A stretch of 64,000 bases of DNA from Metasolibacillus meyeri (lineage in GTDB: Bacteria; Bacillota; Bacilli; Bacillales_A; Planococcaceae): the NCBI RefSeq assembly GCF_003049505.1, contig NZ_PYWN01000061.1, positions 1 through 64,000 of the forward strand, given 5' to 3'. A model generated the notes under the pieces. It ran no database searches. It saw only the letters and a list, made by a program, of their open reading frames with translations, and was not told where the DNA came from. This document shows, in pieces, positions 45,437 to 53,905 of this stretch. Numbering within the stretch: the first letter of the stretch is position 1; each line of letters starts with the position of its first letter. The translations under genes and the position numbers were made by a program.

Positions 45437-45480
45437 AGGGTTATCTGAAAAGGGGATCTTTTCGGATAGCCTTATTTTTT
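45437..45480 (+). terminator. Intrinsic terminator before tcdA
   Basis: AGGGTTATCTGAAAAG pairs with CTTTTCGGATAGCCTT and is followed by a seven- to nine-base T run. This is the strongest terminator in the gap and should isolate tcdA from the nag block. Confidence 0.8.
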
Positions 45481-45508
45481 TTACAAAATCGATATGGAGT
45501 GATCAAAA

Positions 45509-46270
45509 ATGTTACATCAATTTTCGCGCAATGAACTTGCAATAGGCAGTGAAGGGTTAGCGCTTTTAAAAAATACAACGGTAGCGATTTTAGGGGTAGG
45601 TGGCGTAGGTTCATTTGCGGCTGAAGCATGTGCACGTAGCGGTATCGGTCGTATTATTTTAGTTGATAAGGACAATGTGGACATTACAAATGTTAACCGT
45701 CAATTAGTTGCTTATTTATCAACAGTCGGTAAATCGAAATCCGCTGTAATGAAGGAGCGTATTGCTGATATTAATCCAGAATGTGAAGTCATCGACATGC
45801 ATATGTTTTATACGGAAGAAACGTATGAGCAATTTTTTGCCCAAGGCATCGATTATGTCATTGATGCGAGCGATACAGTGATGTATAAAATTCATTTAAT
45901 GAAAGAGTGTTTAAAACGCAATATCCCGATTATTTCAAGCATGGGGGCAGCCAATAAAATGGACCCGACACGCTTCCAAATTGCTGATATTTCAAAAACA
46001 CATACTGACCCATTGGCGAAAATTATTCGTACAAAACTGCGCAAAGAGGGCATTAAAAAAGGGGTAATGGTTGTCTTTTCAGACGAATCACCTGTTGTTG
46101 TGCGAGAGGATGTTGTACAGCATGTTGGTAAGCCAGATGCGATAATCCGCAAAGCCAAAATGCCACCAGCTTCAAACGCCTTTGTGCCATCTGTAGCAGG
46201 CTTAATCGCGGCGAGCTGGGTTGTTAATACAATCGTGAAGGATATTCATATTGCACGTGTGAATGATTAA
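45509..46270 (+). CDS. tcdA: tRNA threonylcarbamoyladenosine dehydratase TcdA
   Basis: This E1-like enzyme of 253 aa cyclises t6A37 of tRNA to ct6A using ATP. The nucleotide-binding motif ILGVGGVGSFAAEACARSGIGRIILVDKD, in outline, and NVNRQL are typical of the ThiF/MoeB fold. YrvM, its B. subtilis equivalent, lies after aspS and 6S RNA. Here the same order is kept, with the 7-kb nag block inserted between. GGAGTG precedes ATG 45509. Confidence 0.94.
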   Translation: MLHQFSRNELAIGSEGLALLKNTTVAILGVGGVGSFAAEACARSGIGRIILVDKDNVDITNVNRQLVAYLSTVGKSKSAVMKERIADINPECEVIDMHMFYTEETYEQFFAQGIDYVIDASDTVMYKIHLMKECLKRNIPIISSMGAANKMDPTRFQIADISKTHTDPLAKIIRTKLRKEGIKKGVMVVFSDESPVVVREDVVQHVGKPDAIIRKAKMPPASNAFVPSVAGLIAASWVVNTIVKDIHIARVND

Positions 46271-46274
46271 ATAA

Positions 46275-46316
46275 AAAGTTGATGTAGATTTTTTGAATCT
46301 ACATCAGCTTTTTTCA
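46275..46316. terminator. Terminator of tcdA, shared by the convergent gene
   Basis: AAGTTGATGTAGATT pairs with AATCTACATCAGCTT and is flanked by A5 and T6, so it can work in both directions. Confidence 0.85.
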
Positions 46317-46646
46317 TTTATCAAGTGAATATAGCTCAATCACTTCGCTCGCAGTAATTAACCGCTCAAATGGTAAAAAACGGCAGTATACTTCTTTAAA
46401 ATCAATATCCTCTTCAAATTCGTCAATCACTTCGAATATATCTAAAATTGTGACAAACCGCCAAGTTGTTTGTCCACCCAGCGCATTTTCATATGTTTCA
46501 TCAACAAAATAATCTCGCACTTTTTGTTCAATATCATCTTTGCTTCCTGCTTTAACTAATCGGATTGTTTCTTCAAATGTTTTACTTAAATCAGGATTGG
46601 GCACGACAATAGACTCTAGTAATACTTTTACGGAATAGATTTTCAT
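46314..46646 (-). CDS. DUF4288 family protein
   Basis: A small soluble protein, 110 aa, with the DUF4288 pattern: N-terminal YSVKVLLESIV, a helical middle and the core TWRFVTILDIFEVID. Its function is unknown. GGAGGAGG seven to eight bases before ATG 46646 gives a strong start. It is a single-gene unit between tcdA and the peptidase and shares the bidirectional terminator with tcdA. Confidence 0.75.
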   Translation of the reverse strand: MKIYSVKVLLESIVVPNPDLSKTFEETIRLVKAGSKDDIEQKVRDYFVDETYENALGGQTTWRFVTILDIFEVIDEFEEDIDFKEVYCRFLPFERLITASEVIELYSLDK

Positions 46647-46670
46647 GCTAACACCTCCTCCAGCTTATTT

Positions 46671-46782
46671 TATCCCATATTAACAGGCTGTAAGACTCCT
46701 ACTTCAAAATATAAGGTAAAGCCAAAATATTTAAGTGCAGGATCAACAGCCTATAAAAACTTGGTTGGTAGTTTCACTATAT
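46671..46782 (+). repeat. Dispersed hairpin-rich repeat, third copy
   Basis: TATCCCATATTAACAGGCTG opens it, followed by GACTCCTACTTCAAAATATA, ATCAACAGCCTATAAAAAC and the end TTGGTAGTTTCACTAT. AGGCTGT near the left edge pairs with ACAGCCT further on. It lies between the divergent DUF4288 and M20 genes, in the promoter region of both. Confidence 0.75.
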
Positions 46783-46857
46783 CATTCTCGTGACTTCATA
46801 TCTTTAATTTGTTAATATTTAAAATAGTTAGATAATTAGTTTCGGGGGGCATGAAGG

Positions 46858-48033
46858 ATGGATAATTTATATCAACTATTAGCGCAGCATTATGATGAAA
46901 TGGTCGAAATTCGCAGGCATTTACATGAAAATCCAGAGCTATCACATGAAGAAGTGGAAACACCGAAATATATTGCAGCGTACCATCATACACTGGGACA
47001 TGAAGTACGAGAATTTGTTGGTGGCAGAGGTGTTATAGCGAAATTACATGGGGCAAAGCCTGGGAAAACGGTCGCGTTACGCGCGGATTTCGATGCTTTA
47101 GCGATTCATGAGCAAAATACATTTTCCTACAAATCTAAAATTGATGGCAAAATGCACGCATGTGGTCATGATGGACATACAGCGACATTGCTGGTTTTAG
47201 CGAAAGTATTAAATAAATTGCGTGAGCAAATTGCAGGTACAATTGTCTTTATTCATCAATTTGGTGAGGAGGTAACGCCCGGTGGTGCATTGCCAATGAT
47301 TGAGGATGGTTGCTTAGATGGTGTCGATGTAATATATGGTACACATTTATCAGCAGGCGTTCCATTAGGGACAATTTCAGTAAAAGAAGGTCACCTGATG
47401 GCAGCAGCGGACGGCTTTGAAATTACGATTCATGGCAAAGGTGGTCATGGTGCATCACCGCATGATACGAAAGATGCTGTCATGATTGGCTCACAATTTG
47501 TGGTATCAGCACAACAAGTAGTTGGTCGACGTGTTAACCCTGTGCGACCAGCAGTTGTCTCTGTCTGTCATTTTGAAGCGGTAAATCCCTTTAATGTAAT
47601 TGCCGATTCGGCTGTGCTAAAAGGAACGGTGCGTACATTTGATGCAGAGGTGCGTGACCAAATTGAAAAAGAGCTAGAGGAAGTAGTGAAATCAGCTTGC
47701 TTATTATATGGTGCTGATTACACATACACATATAATCGTGGTTACTCATCTGTCATCAATGATGCGGAAACGACGCGCCATTTTATGGAGGAAGTAACAA
47801 ATGTGCCGAAAGTAGAGAAGCTAGTTGTTGCTGACTTAGCGATGGGTGGAGAGGATTTTGCCTACTATTTAGAGAAAGTACCTGGCACATTTTATTTTAC
47901 AGGAGCGAAAAATCCTGAATGGGAAATTGCATACCCACACCATCATCCGAAATTTGATATTGATGAAAGAGCATTGCTCATCGCAGCAAATACGCTTGGA
48001 CATGCAACATTATCTTACTTACAGCAGTCCTAA
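46858..48033 (+). CDS. M20 family metallo-amidohydrolase
   Basis: This di-metal peptidase/aminoacylase of 391 aa resembles hippurate or N-acyl-amino-acid hydrolases (HipO/AmhX/YxeP class). Metal motifs are present: ACGHDGHTATLL, QFGEEVTPGGA, GTHLSAG and the C-terminal HHPKFD. A dimerisation insert (GKGGHGASPHDTKDAV) carries the catalytic His. The start at ATG 46858 follows GGGGGG, nine bases away. Substrate preference cannot be read; N-acetyl-diaminopimelate or aminoacyl substrates are possible. Confidence 0.88.
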   Translation: MDNLYQLLAQHYDEMVEIRRHLHENPELSHEEVETPKYIAAYHHTLGHEVREFVGGRGVIAKLHGAKPGKTVALRADFDALAIHEQNTFSYKSKIDGKMHACGHDGHTATLLVLAKVLNKLREQIAGTIVFIHQFGEEVTPGGALPMIEDGCLDGVDVIYGTHLSAGVPLGTISVKEGHLMAAADGFEITIHGKGGHGASPHDTKDAVMIGSQFVVSAQQVVGRRVNPVRPAVVSVCHFEAVNPFNVIADSAVLKGTVRTFDAEVRDQIEKELEEVVKSACLLYGADYTYTYNRGYSSVINDAETTRHFMEEVTNVPKVEKLVVADLAMGGEDFAYYLEKVPGTFYFTGAKNPEWEIAYPHHHPKFDIDERALLIAANTLGHATLSYLQQS

Positions 48034-48039
48034 TTAGAG

Positions 48040-48069
48040 AAAGTGAAGCCAGTTCGGCTTCACTTTTTT
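48040..48069 (+). terminator. Terminator of the M20 gene
   Basis: AAAGTGAAGCC (48040-48050) pairs with GGCTTCACTTT (48056-48066) and runs into T7. Confidence 0.88.
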
Positions 48070-48094
48070 TATGTAATTTAATAGAAGAAGTATG

Positions 48095-48166
48095 ATTCGC
48101 CCATTAAAACAGGTGTTTCGCCCACAAGATACTCGAATTTGCTCGTTAAACTATAGATTTTGCCCA
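48095..48166 (-). repeat. Four-unit array with exact 21-bp period, array 3 (reverse orientation)
   Basis: Cores ATTCGCCCA, TTTCGCCCA, ATTTGCTCG and TTTTGCCCA start at 48095, 48116, 48137 and 48158, each 21 bases apart. It is the reverse complement of the GGGCGAA core at 27578 and lies again directly after a terminator. Confidence 0.8.
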
Positions 48167-48213
48167 CAAAATAAAACATTGTGTTACGATTTTAATAGAA
48201 AGGGGGGAGCTGG

Positions 48214-48621
48214 GTGCACTTAATTAAAATGGAATATCGCGGTTTAAATATATTTGATGAAATAAGTGTTGTTGAAGTAGCGTTTGATATAGAAGCTTCA
48301 ACGATTCATATAGTGGATGCTAGTATGACAGTAGCACCGACCTACAATTTTACGAAAAAGCACGACGAGCTCTCAGAAGGCTTTTTGAAAATGGCACAGG
48401 TACTTTATCAAAAGCACTATATGAAGGTAGAAGCTTATTCGCTTCAGCAATGGATTGACGAGATTACATGGCAATTTTACGGGCTTGGGGATGTAGTGAA
48501 AACATATGAAAATGGGTGTTTCGCCAAAAATAAGGTTGCGAACTTACAAACATGGAGCGATGAAGCCTTACAACAAGCGAATTTCAATCCATTATATATT
48601 AGAAAGGGAAAATCAACATGA
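48214..48621 (+). CDS. Hypothetical protein
   Basis: I do not recognise this 135-aa soluble protein. The first half alternates strands (FDEISVVEVAFDIEASTIHIVDASMTV in outline) and the second half is helical with several tryptophans (YSLQQWIDEITWQFYGLG). There is no signal or membrane helix. GTG 48214 is supported by AAAGGGGGG at 48200. The stop overlaps the next gene's ATG (ATGA), so it is coupled to the acetyltransferase and may act with it. Confidence 0.7.
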   Translation: MHLIKMEYRGLNIFDEISVVEVAFDIEASTIHIVDASMTVAPTYNFTKKHDELSEGFLKMAQVLYQKHYMKVEAYSLQQWIDEITWQFYGLGDVVKTYENGCFAKNKVANLQTWSDEALQQANFNPLYIRKGKST

Positions 48622-49133
48622 ACATACAAACAGAGCGCTTACTTATTAGAGAATTTAAAAATAATGATTGGCAAGCATTATACGAATACAGTGCCGATCC
48701 AATTGTGATGCACTATTTACCAGAGGATGCATTTACAGAAAAAGAGGCACAACAATTTGTACAGGTGAATCAAGGAGAGAAAGCTGAGAAATTTGCGGTT
48801 ATTTTAAGGGAGACGAATGAATTGATTGGGCATATTGCCTTCTTCCGTTATTTCGGTGAGCATACATATGAAATTGGCTGGGTGTTTAATCCGAAATTTT
48901 ATCAAAAAGGCTATGCCACAGAAGCAGCACAGGCGGTCATACATTACGGTTTTACAAAATGTAAGCTACACCGTATTATCGCAACATGTCAGCCTGAAAA
49001 TACAGCTTCGTGGCGCATTATGGAGAAAATCGGTATGCGTAAAGAAGGTTATTTTAAAAAATGTATTCCAACCAAAGAAGGTTGGTGGGATGAGTATTAT
49101 TATGCCATTTTAGCAGAAGAGTATTTACAGTAG
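48618..49133 (+). CDS. RimJ/RimL-type GNAT acetyltransferase
   Basis: A GNAT protein of 171 aa in the ribosomal-protein-alanine acetyltransferase class. N-terminal TERLLIREFKNNDW, then EIGWVFNPKFYQKGYATEAAQ with the acetyl-CoA Q-x-x-G-x-A-like loop, and the late stretch CQPENTASWRIMEKIGM are all typical. It starts in the ATGA overlap with the upstream gene. The substrate is unknown: an N-terminal amine, an antibiotic or a small molecule. Confidence 0.88.
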   Translation: MNIQTERLLIREFKNNDWQALYEYSADPIVMHYLPEDAFTEKEAQQFVQVNQGEKAEKFAVILRETNELIGHIAFFRYFGEHTYEIGWVFNPKFYQKGYATEAAQAVIHYGFTKCKLHRIIATCQPENTASWRIMEKIGMRKEGYFKKCIPTKEGWWDEYYYAILAEEYLQ

Positions 49134-49206
49134 AGTAGCTACATGACCAAACAAGTCTTTCTATGATAAAATTTATCTATTCGAAAAGATGAACTGTGAG
49201 TTGATA

Positions 49207-51990
49207 ATGATGGAAAGTCAAAAATATGCAATAGTCGATTTGGAAACGACAGGTCATTCGTTTGTGAACGGTGATCGTATCATTCAAATAGCGATTGTGA
49301 TGATGAAGGATTGGCGTATTGAGAATACATTTACAACTTTTATCCATCCAGAAAAGTCGATCCCTTTATTTATTCAAGACTTAACAAATATAACAAATGC
49401 GGACGTAGCAAATGCGAAGCCGTTTGCAGCATATGGGCAAGTGATTTATGATTTATTGCAGGATGCGATATTTGTTGCGCATAATGCAGATTTTGATTAT
49501 GCCTTTTTGCAGGCTGAATTGAGAAGAGCAGGCTTACCAGCTTTACAGGGGAAAAAGCTAGATACAGTGGAGCTTGCAAAAATCATTTTTCCAACGGCAT
49601 TAAGCTATAAATTAGGCGATTTAGCACAGGAATTACATATTCCACTTAAGCAGGCACATCGCGCGGATGATGATGCGAAAGCAACGGCACAATTGTTAAA
49701 AGCATGTTGGGAAGAGCTGAATTTGCTGCCTCAAGCAACAATCGAGCAATTACATAAACGCTCGTTTCAATTGAAATCAGATATTTCACACTTGCTATTT
49801 TCCGCACTTCATTTAAAAAGAAGTACGACTAAGGAAGAGCGAGGCTTTATTTATGAGCACCAACTAGCGATCAAGCAACCACCAGCTGTTCCACAAAAAA
49901 CAATAACGGAACATAGCTATCCGAAAACGCGTAAAGACAAACTTGCACTGTTGCAAAAGGCCATGCCATCCTTTGAGGAGCGACCGCAGCAATTTCAAAT
50001 GATGGATATTATTTGGCATAGCTTACATGATAAACAGGAAGCAATGATTGAAGCATCTACAGGAATTGGCAAGACATTGGCCTATTTATTGCCGTCTTTT
50101 TACTATGCAAAGCAAAATGGAAGAAAAATAGGGATTAGCACATACACATCTAATTTGTTAGACCAGCTGATGTATGAGGAGCTTGCAAAGCTAGAACAAG
50201 TGACAGGTGAGCGTGTGCATGTTGCTTTATTAAAAGGTATGCAAAATTATATCGATATTGGGCGTTTCGCGAAGATTTTGAAAGTCGATGATGAATCTTA
50301 CGATGAAACATTAGCGATTGCGCAAGTAATTACTTGGCTTGCGAAAACGGAAACGGGCGATTTAAGCGAGCTGAATATGTCAGGTGGCGGACAGCTGTTT
50401 TTAGAGAAAATTCGCAAGTTAAAATGGGCAGCGACAAAGCAATTTGATTTTTACAGCTATGCGATTGAACAAAGTAAACATGCAGACATATTGATGACAA
50501 ATCATGCGATGTTGCTAGCCGATTTAGTGCGACAAGAGCAATTGTTTGATAATATTGGTGGCTGGATTATTGATGAAGCACATCAGTTTATTCAAGCGGC
50601 TATTCAGCAAGATGAGAAGATTTTCTCCTATACAGCATGGAAATATTTGTTTGGACAAATCGGCATGACTGGGGATGGACAGCTTTTTGATAAATTGCAG
50701 CAAATGGCTGTCACAACAGGACGTGTCCCAAGACCGTTATTAAAACAGACGGAGCAACACTTCCGCCGATTAGCGACGACATTTGATCAAGTGATGCAAT
50801 CGTTTATTGGACAGCTACAGCGTATACTACGCGAAGCACATCGACAGGAAATGAAGCAGACGGTGATGTTGACAGAGTTAGATGTTGATGTGCAGCATTG
50901 TGCGCAGCTATCCTTTTCCATGCAAACCTGGATTGATAGTGCGGAGCAAATACTTCAAATGTTTTATGAACATCAGGAGGAAGTTTCGCTTACGCAGCAA
51001 TATATTATAGATGAATGGCAGTATTGGATTCATGAATTTAAAATAAAAGCAGCGGAATGGGATGAATTATTCGTATTGCGCCAAGCAGATTATTTTGCAT
51101 GGTTTGAACTGGATAAACGCAGCATACCAGGAAGCATACAACTGTTGAAAAAACCACTACATGTAACAGCGAGCATTGAGCGACTATTTGCGCAAGTAAG
51201 GGAGCAAGCAGCGATTGTTTGGACATCGGGTACGTTAACTGTTCCAAATAATGAACGCTTTATTGCAGATCAGCTTGGGGTTGCAACAAATGTACCGATC
51301 AATCGTTTACAGGCATCGTCCAATTATTACCAAGGAGCACGTTGTTTTATCGTTACAGATATGCCAGATATTCAAGCCGTGTCACAGCACGACTATATTG
51401 AAGAAATGGCTTATGCGATCACAAGAATCGTGCGCACGACAGAGGGGCGTTGCTTTGTATTGTTTACGTCCCAAGACATGTTGCGTAAAACGGTGTTGTT
51501 AATTCAAGAAACGAAATTGCTAGGTGACTATATGCTATTTGCGCAAGGTGTGACAGTGGGGAGCCGCATGCGTCTATTAAAATCATTTCAGAAATTTAGT
51601 CATTCTGTATTATTTGGAACAAATAGTTTTTGGGAAGGAGTAGACGTACCAGGAGACGGGCTAACCGCAGTTATCGTTGTTAGGCTGCCATTCTCTGCTC
51701 CAAACGAGCCGACCTTTAAAGCAAAATCACAAATGCTACAGGCGCAAGGGCACAATGCTTTTACAGAACTTGCTTTACCAGAGGCAGTTTTACGCTTTAA
51801 ACAAGGCTTTGGGCGTTTAATACGCTCTTCCAAAGATAGTGGTGCATTTATTATTTTGGATCGCCGAATTGATGCGAAATCATATGGCAAAGAATTTCTT
51901 TCTGCTTTACCGCCAATTTCTATTCAAAAACTATCGCTAGAACATATGGTACAAGCGCTTGGAAATTGGTATAATAACAGACATGAGTAA
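49207..51990 (+). CDS. dinG: DinG-family exonuclease/helicase-like protein
   Basis: This is a 927-aa protein with an N-terminal DEDDh exonuclease (IVDLETTGHS, ending HRADDDAKAT) fused to an XPD/DinG helicase core: Walker A ASTGIGKTLAY, DEAH (IIDEAHQF), and the late motifs FWEGVDVPGDG and QGFGRLIRSSKD. No cysteine cluster for the Fe-S domain is seen between Walker A and DEAH. The S. aureus relative with this plan is a nuclease that lacks helicase activity, so the same is likely here. ATG 49207/49210 is preferred over 49189 by family start; the ribosome site is weak. It opens the dinG-ypmA-ypmB-aspB-asnS-dnaD-nth-ypoC block. Confidence 0.93.
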   Translation: MMESQKYAIVDLETTGHSFVNGDRIIQIAIVMMKDWRIENTFTTFIHPEKSIPLFIQDLTNITNADVANAKPFAAYGQVIYDLLQDAIFVAHNADFDYAFLQAELRRAGLPALQGKKLDTVELAKIIFPTALSYKLGDLAQELHIPLKQAHRADDDAKATAQLLKACWEELNLLPQATIEQLHKRSFQLKSDISHLLFSALHLKRSTTKEERGFIYEHQLAIKQPPAVPQKTITEHSYPKTRKDKLALLQKAMPSFEERPQQFQMMDIIWHSLHDKQEAMIEASTGIGKTLAYLLPSFYYAKQNGRKIGISTYTSNLLDQLMYEELAKLEQVTGERVHVALLKGMQNYIDIGRFAKILKVDDESYDETLAIAQVITWLAKTETGDLSELNMSGGGQLFLEKIRKLKWAATKQFDFYSYAIEQSKHADILMTNHAMLLADLVRQEQLFDNIGGWIIDEAHQFIQAAIQQDEKIFSYTAWKYLFGQIGMTGDGQLFDKLQQMAVTTGRVPRPLLKQTEQHFRRLATTFDQVMQSFIGQLQRILREAHRQEMKQTVMLTELDVDVQHCAQLSFSMQTWIDSAEQILQMFYEHQEEVSLTQQYIIDEWQYWIHEFKIKAAEWDELFVLRQADYFAWFELDKRSIPGSIQLLKKPLHVTASIERLFAQVREQAAIVWTSGTLTVPNNERFIADQLGVATNVPINRLQASSNYYQGARCFIVTDMPDIQAVSQHDYIEEMAYAITRIVRTTEGRCFVLFTSQDMLRKTVLLIQETKLLGDYMLFAQGVTVGSRMRLLKSFQKFSHSVLFGTNSFWEGVDVPGDGLTAVIVVRLPFSAPNEPTFKAKSQMLQAQGHNAFTELALPEAVLRFKQGFGRLIRSSKDSGAFIILDRRIDAKSYGKEFLSALPPISIQKLSLEHMVQALGNWYNNRHE

Positions 51991-52009
51991 AGAAAGCAGG
52001 TTGACAATC

Positions 52010-52180
52010 ATGGAAAGTAAAGTCGAAGTATTATCGATTGTGAAAATAAACTATCAATCTGATCTGTATAAGGTCGTTGATACGCTAAATCGAACGTTAA
52101 AAGAGCAAAATTTAATGTTTGGCTTAGCGTTAGACCGAGAAGATCAAGAAAAAGCAATTTTCACGATTTATCGCACTTAA
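52010..52180 (+). CDS. ypmA: YpmA-like small protein (DUF4264)
   Basis: A 56-aa protein matching YpmA by size, position and the sequence VEVLSIVKINYQSDLYKVVD in outline, a beta-alpha-beta mini-domain. Its function is unknown. Of three in-frame ATGs, 52010 gives the family length; AGCAGG lies eleven bases upstream. It sits 19 bases after dinG and nine before ypmB. Confidence 0.8.
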   Translation: MESKVEVLSIVKINYQSDLYKVVDTLNRTLKEQNLMFGLALDREDQEKAIFTIYRT

Positions 52181-52189
52181 GGTGATTCA

Positions 52190-52672
52190 ATGAAAAAGTG
52201 GATAATTTTTAGTACAGTCTTTCTCGTCTCTTTGTCACTTGTTATCTCCATTTTAGTACTCTGGAAAGCCGATGCTCCATTTAATGATATGGAGAAAAAG
52301 GCTGAGCAATTAGCGCTCACATCAAAGTCGCTCGCGATTGTTTCGGACTCTTATGCCTATAATGGCAATAAGCCGTATGTTACCGTATTCGGGGTAGACG
52401 AATATGGTAAGGAGAAAGCAATTTTTGTTCCAATCACTTTAGAAGAAAATGCGATTCAGGAAGTATTTTTGCAGGACGGAATAACGAAAGAACAAGCGCT
52501 AGCAGTGTTGCATGATGAAGCGACAGTAAAAAAGATACTTCATACAAAGTTAGGCTATGAGCAACAAGGGGCCGTGTGGGAAATTACTTATTTGAACAAT
52601 ACGGACCAGTTGAATTATGTTTATATTTTGTTTGAAGATGGTCAATGGTGGAAACGTATTTTGAATTTGTAG
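52190..52672 (+). CDS. ypmB: YpmB/TseB-like membrane protein (DUF5590)
   Basis: A bitopic protein, 160 aa, with one N-terminal helix (IIFSTVFLVSLSLVISILVLW) and an outside domain of two cystatin-like folds (DMEKKAEQLAL and VKKILHTKLGYEQQGAVWE regions). In B. subtilis YpmB (TseB) influences cell-wall elongation through a class B penicillin-binding protein. AAGGTGA precedes ATG 52190. It is expressed with ypmA and aspB in a conserved run. Confidence 0.85.
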   Translation: MKKWIIFSTVFLVSLSLVISILVLWKADAPFNDMEKKAEQLALTSKSLAIVSDSYAYNGNKPYVTVFGVDEYGKEKAIFVPITLEENAIQEVFLQDGITKEQALAVLHDEATVKKILHTKLGYEQQGAVWEITYLNNTDQLNYVYILFEDGQWWKRILNL

Positions 52673-52687
52673 AGGAGTAGATTTCAT

Positions 52688-53878
52688 TTGAAACAGCTGT
52701 TAGCAAACCGTGTAAAAACTTTAACGCCTTCTTCGACTCTTGCGATTACGGCAAAGGCGAAGGAATTGAAAGATCAAGGTATTGATGTGATTGGATTAGG
52801 CGCAGGTGAGCCTGACTTTAATACACCACAAAACATTTTAGATGCTGCGACCAAGTCAATGGAGCAAGGCTTCACAAAATATACGCCAGCAGGTGGCTTG
52901 CCAGCATTAAAGCAGGCGATAATTGCGAAATTACAGCGCGATAATGAGCTAGCTTATAAGGCAAACGAAATTATCGTTGGCGTTGGGGCAAAGCATGTGC
53001 TATACACATTGTTCCAAGTTATTTTAAATGAAGGTGATGAGGTCATCATTCCAATTCCGTACTGGGTATCCTATCCGGAGCAAGTGAAGCTAGCAGGTGG
53101 CGTGCCAGTATATGTTGAAGGAACAAGAGAGCAGCAATATAAAATAACAGCTGAGCAATTAGCTTCTGCCATTACAGAAAAAACAAAAGCTGTGATTATT
53201 AACTCGCCATCTAATCCTTCTGGCATGGTATATAGCCGTGAAGAGTTAAAAGCATTAGCAGAAGTGGCTGAAAAGCACGATATTTTAATCGTATCTGATG
53301 AAATTTATGAAAAGCTTTTATACAATGGCAATAAACATTTTTCAATCGCGCAAATTTCCCCAGCGATTAAAGCGCGGACAATTGTTGTCAATGGCTTAGC
53401 AAAATCACACTCGATGACAGGCTGGCGCATCGGTTATGCAGCAGGTGATGCAGAAATTATTAATGCGATGACGGATTTAGCATCTCACTCTACGTCAAAT
53501 GCAACAACGACAGCACAATATGCAGCAATTGAAGCATATAACGGTTCACAAGATACAGTGGAAGTAATGCGTCAAGCATTTGAGGAGCGCTTAGAAAAGA
53601 TTTATCCACAAATCGCGGCGATTCCAGGCTTTAAATTATTAAAGCCAGAAGGTGCCTTTTACTTACTACCAGATGTAGCTGAAGCAATGGAGAGAACAGG
53701 GTTTGATAATGTCGATGCGTTTGCAGAAAGCTTATTAACGGAAGCAAATGTAGCTGTAATACCAGGCTCAGGCTTTGGTACAAATACGACAATCCGCTTA
53801 TCTTATGCAATTTCATATGATTCATTAGAGGAAGCGGTTCGTCGTATAGATCAATTTGTAAAATCAAAATGGCAATAA
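52688..53878 (+). CDS. aspB: Aspartate aminotransferase
   Basis: This PLP-dependent class I aminotransferase of 396 aa interconverts aspartate and oxaloacetate. The PLP-binding Lys lies in NGLAKSHSMTGWRIGYAAG; NSPSNPSGMVY and VSDEIYEKLLY hold the Asn and Asp/Tyr cofactor contacts; RLSYA has the substrate Arg. It starts at TTG 52688, with GAGGAG nine bases before; no ATG is suitable. Placed before asnS, it supplies aspartate for the asparagine/aspartate branch, though that is only positional. Confidence 0.95.
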   Translation: MKQLLANRVKTLTPSSTLAITAKAKELKDQGIDVIGLGAGEPDFNTPQNILDAATKSMEQGFTKYTPAGGLPALKQAIIAKLQRDNELAYKANEIIVGVGAKHVLYTLFQVILNEGDEVIIPIPYWVSYPEQVKLAGGVPVYVEGTREQQYKITAEQLASAITEKTKAVIINSPSNPSGMVYSREELKALAEVAEKHDILIVSDEIYEKLLYNGNKHFSIAQISPAIKARTIVVNGLAKSHSMTGWRIGYAAGDAEIINAMTDLASHSTSNATTTAQYAAIEAYNGSQDTVEVMRQAFEERLEKIYPQIAAIPGFKLLKPEGAFYLLPDVAEAMERTGFDNVDAFAESLLTEANVAVIPGSGFGTNTTIRLSYAISYDSLEEAVRRIDQFVKSKWQ

Positions 53879-53905
53879 CGATTGCTTTTGTAGTTGGAGG
53901 ATATT

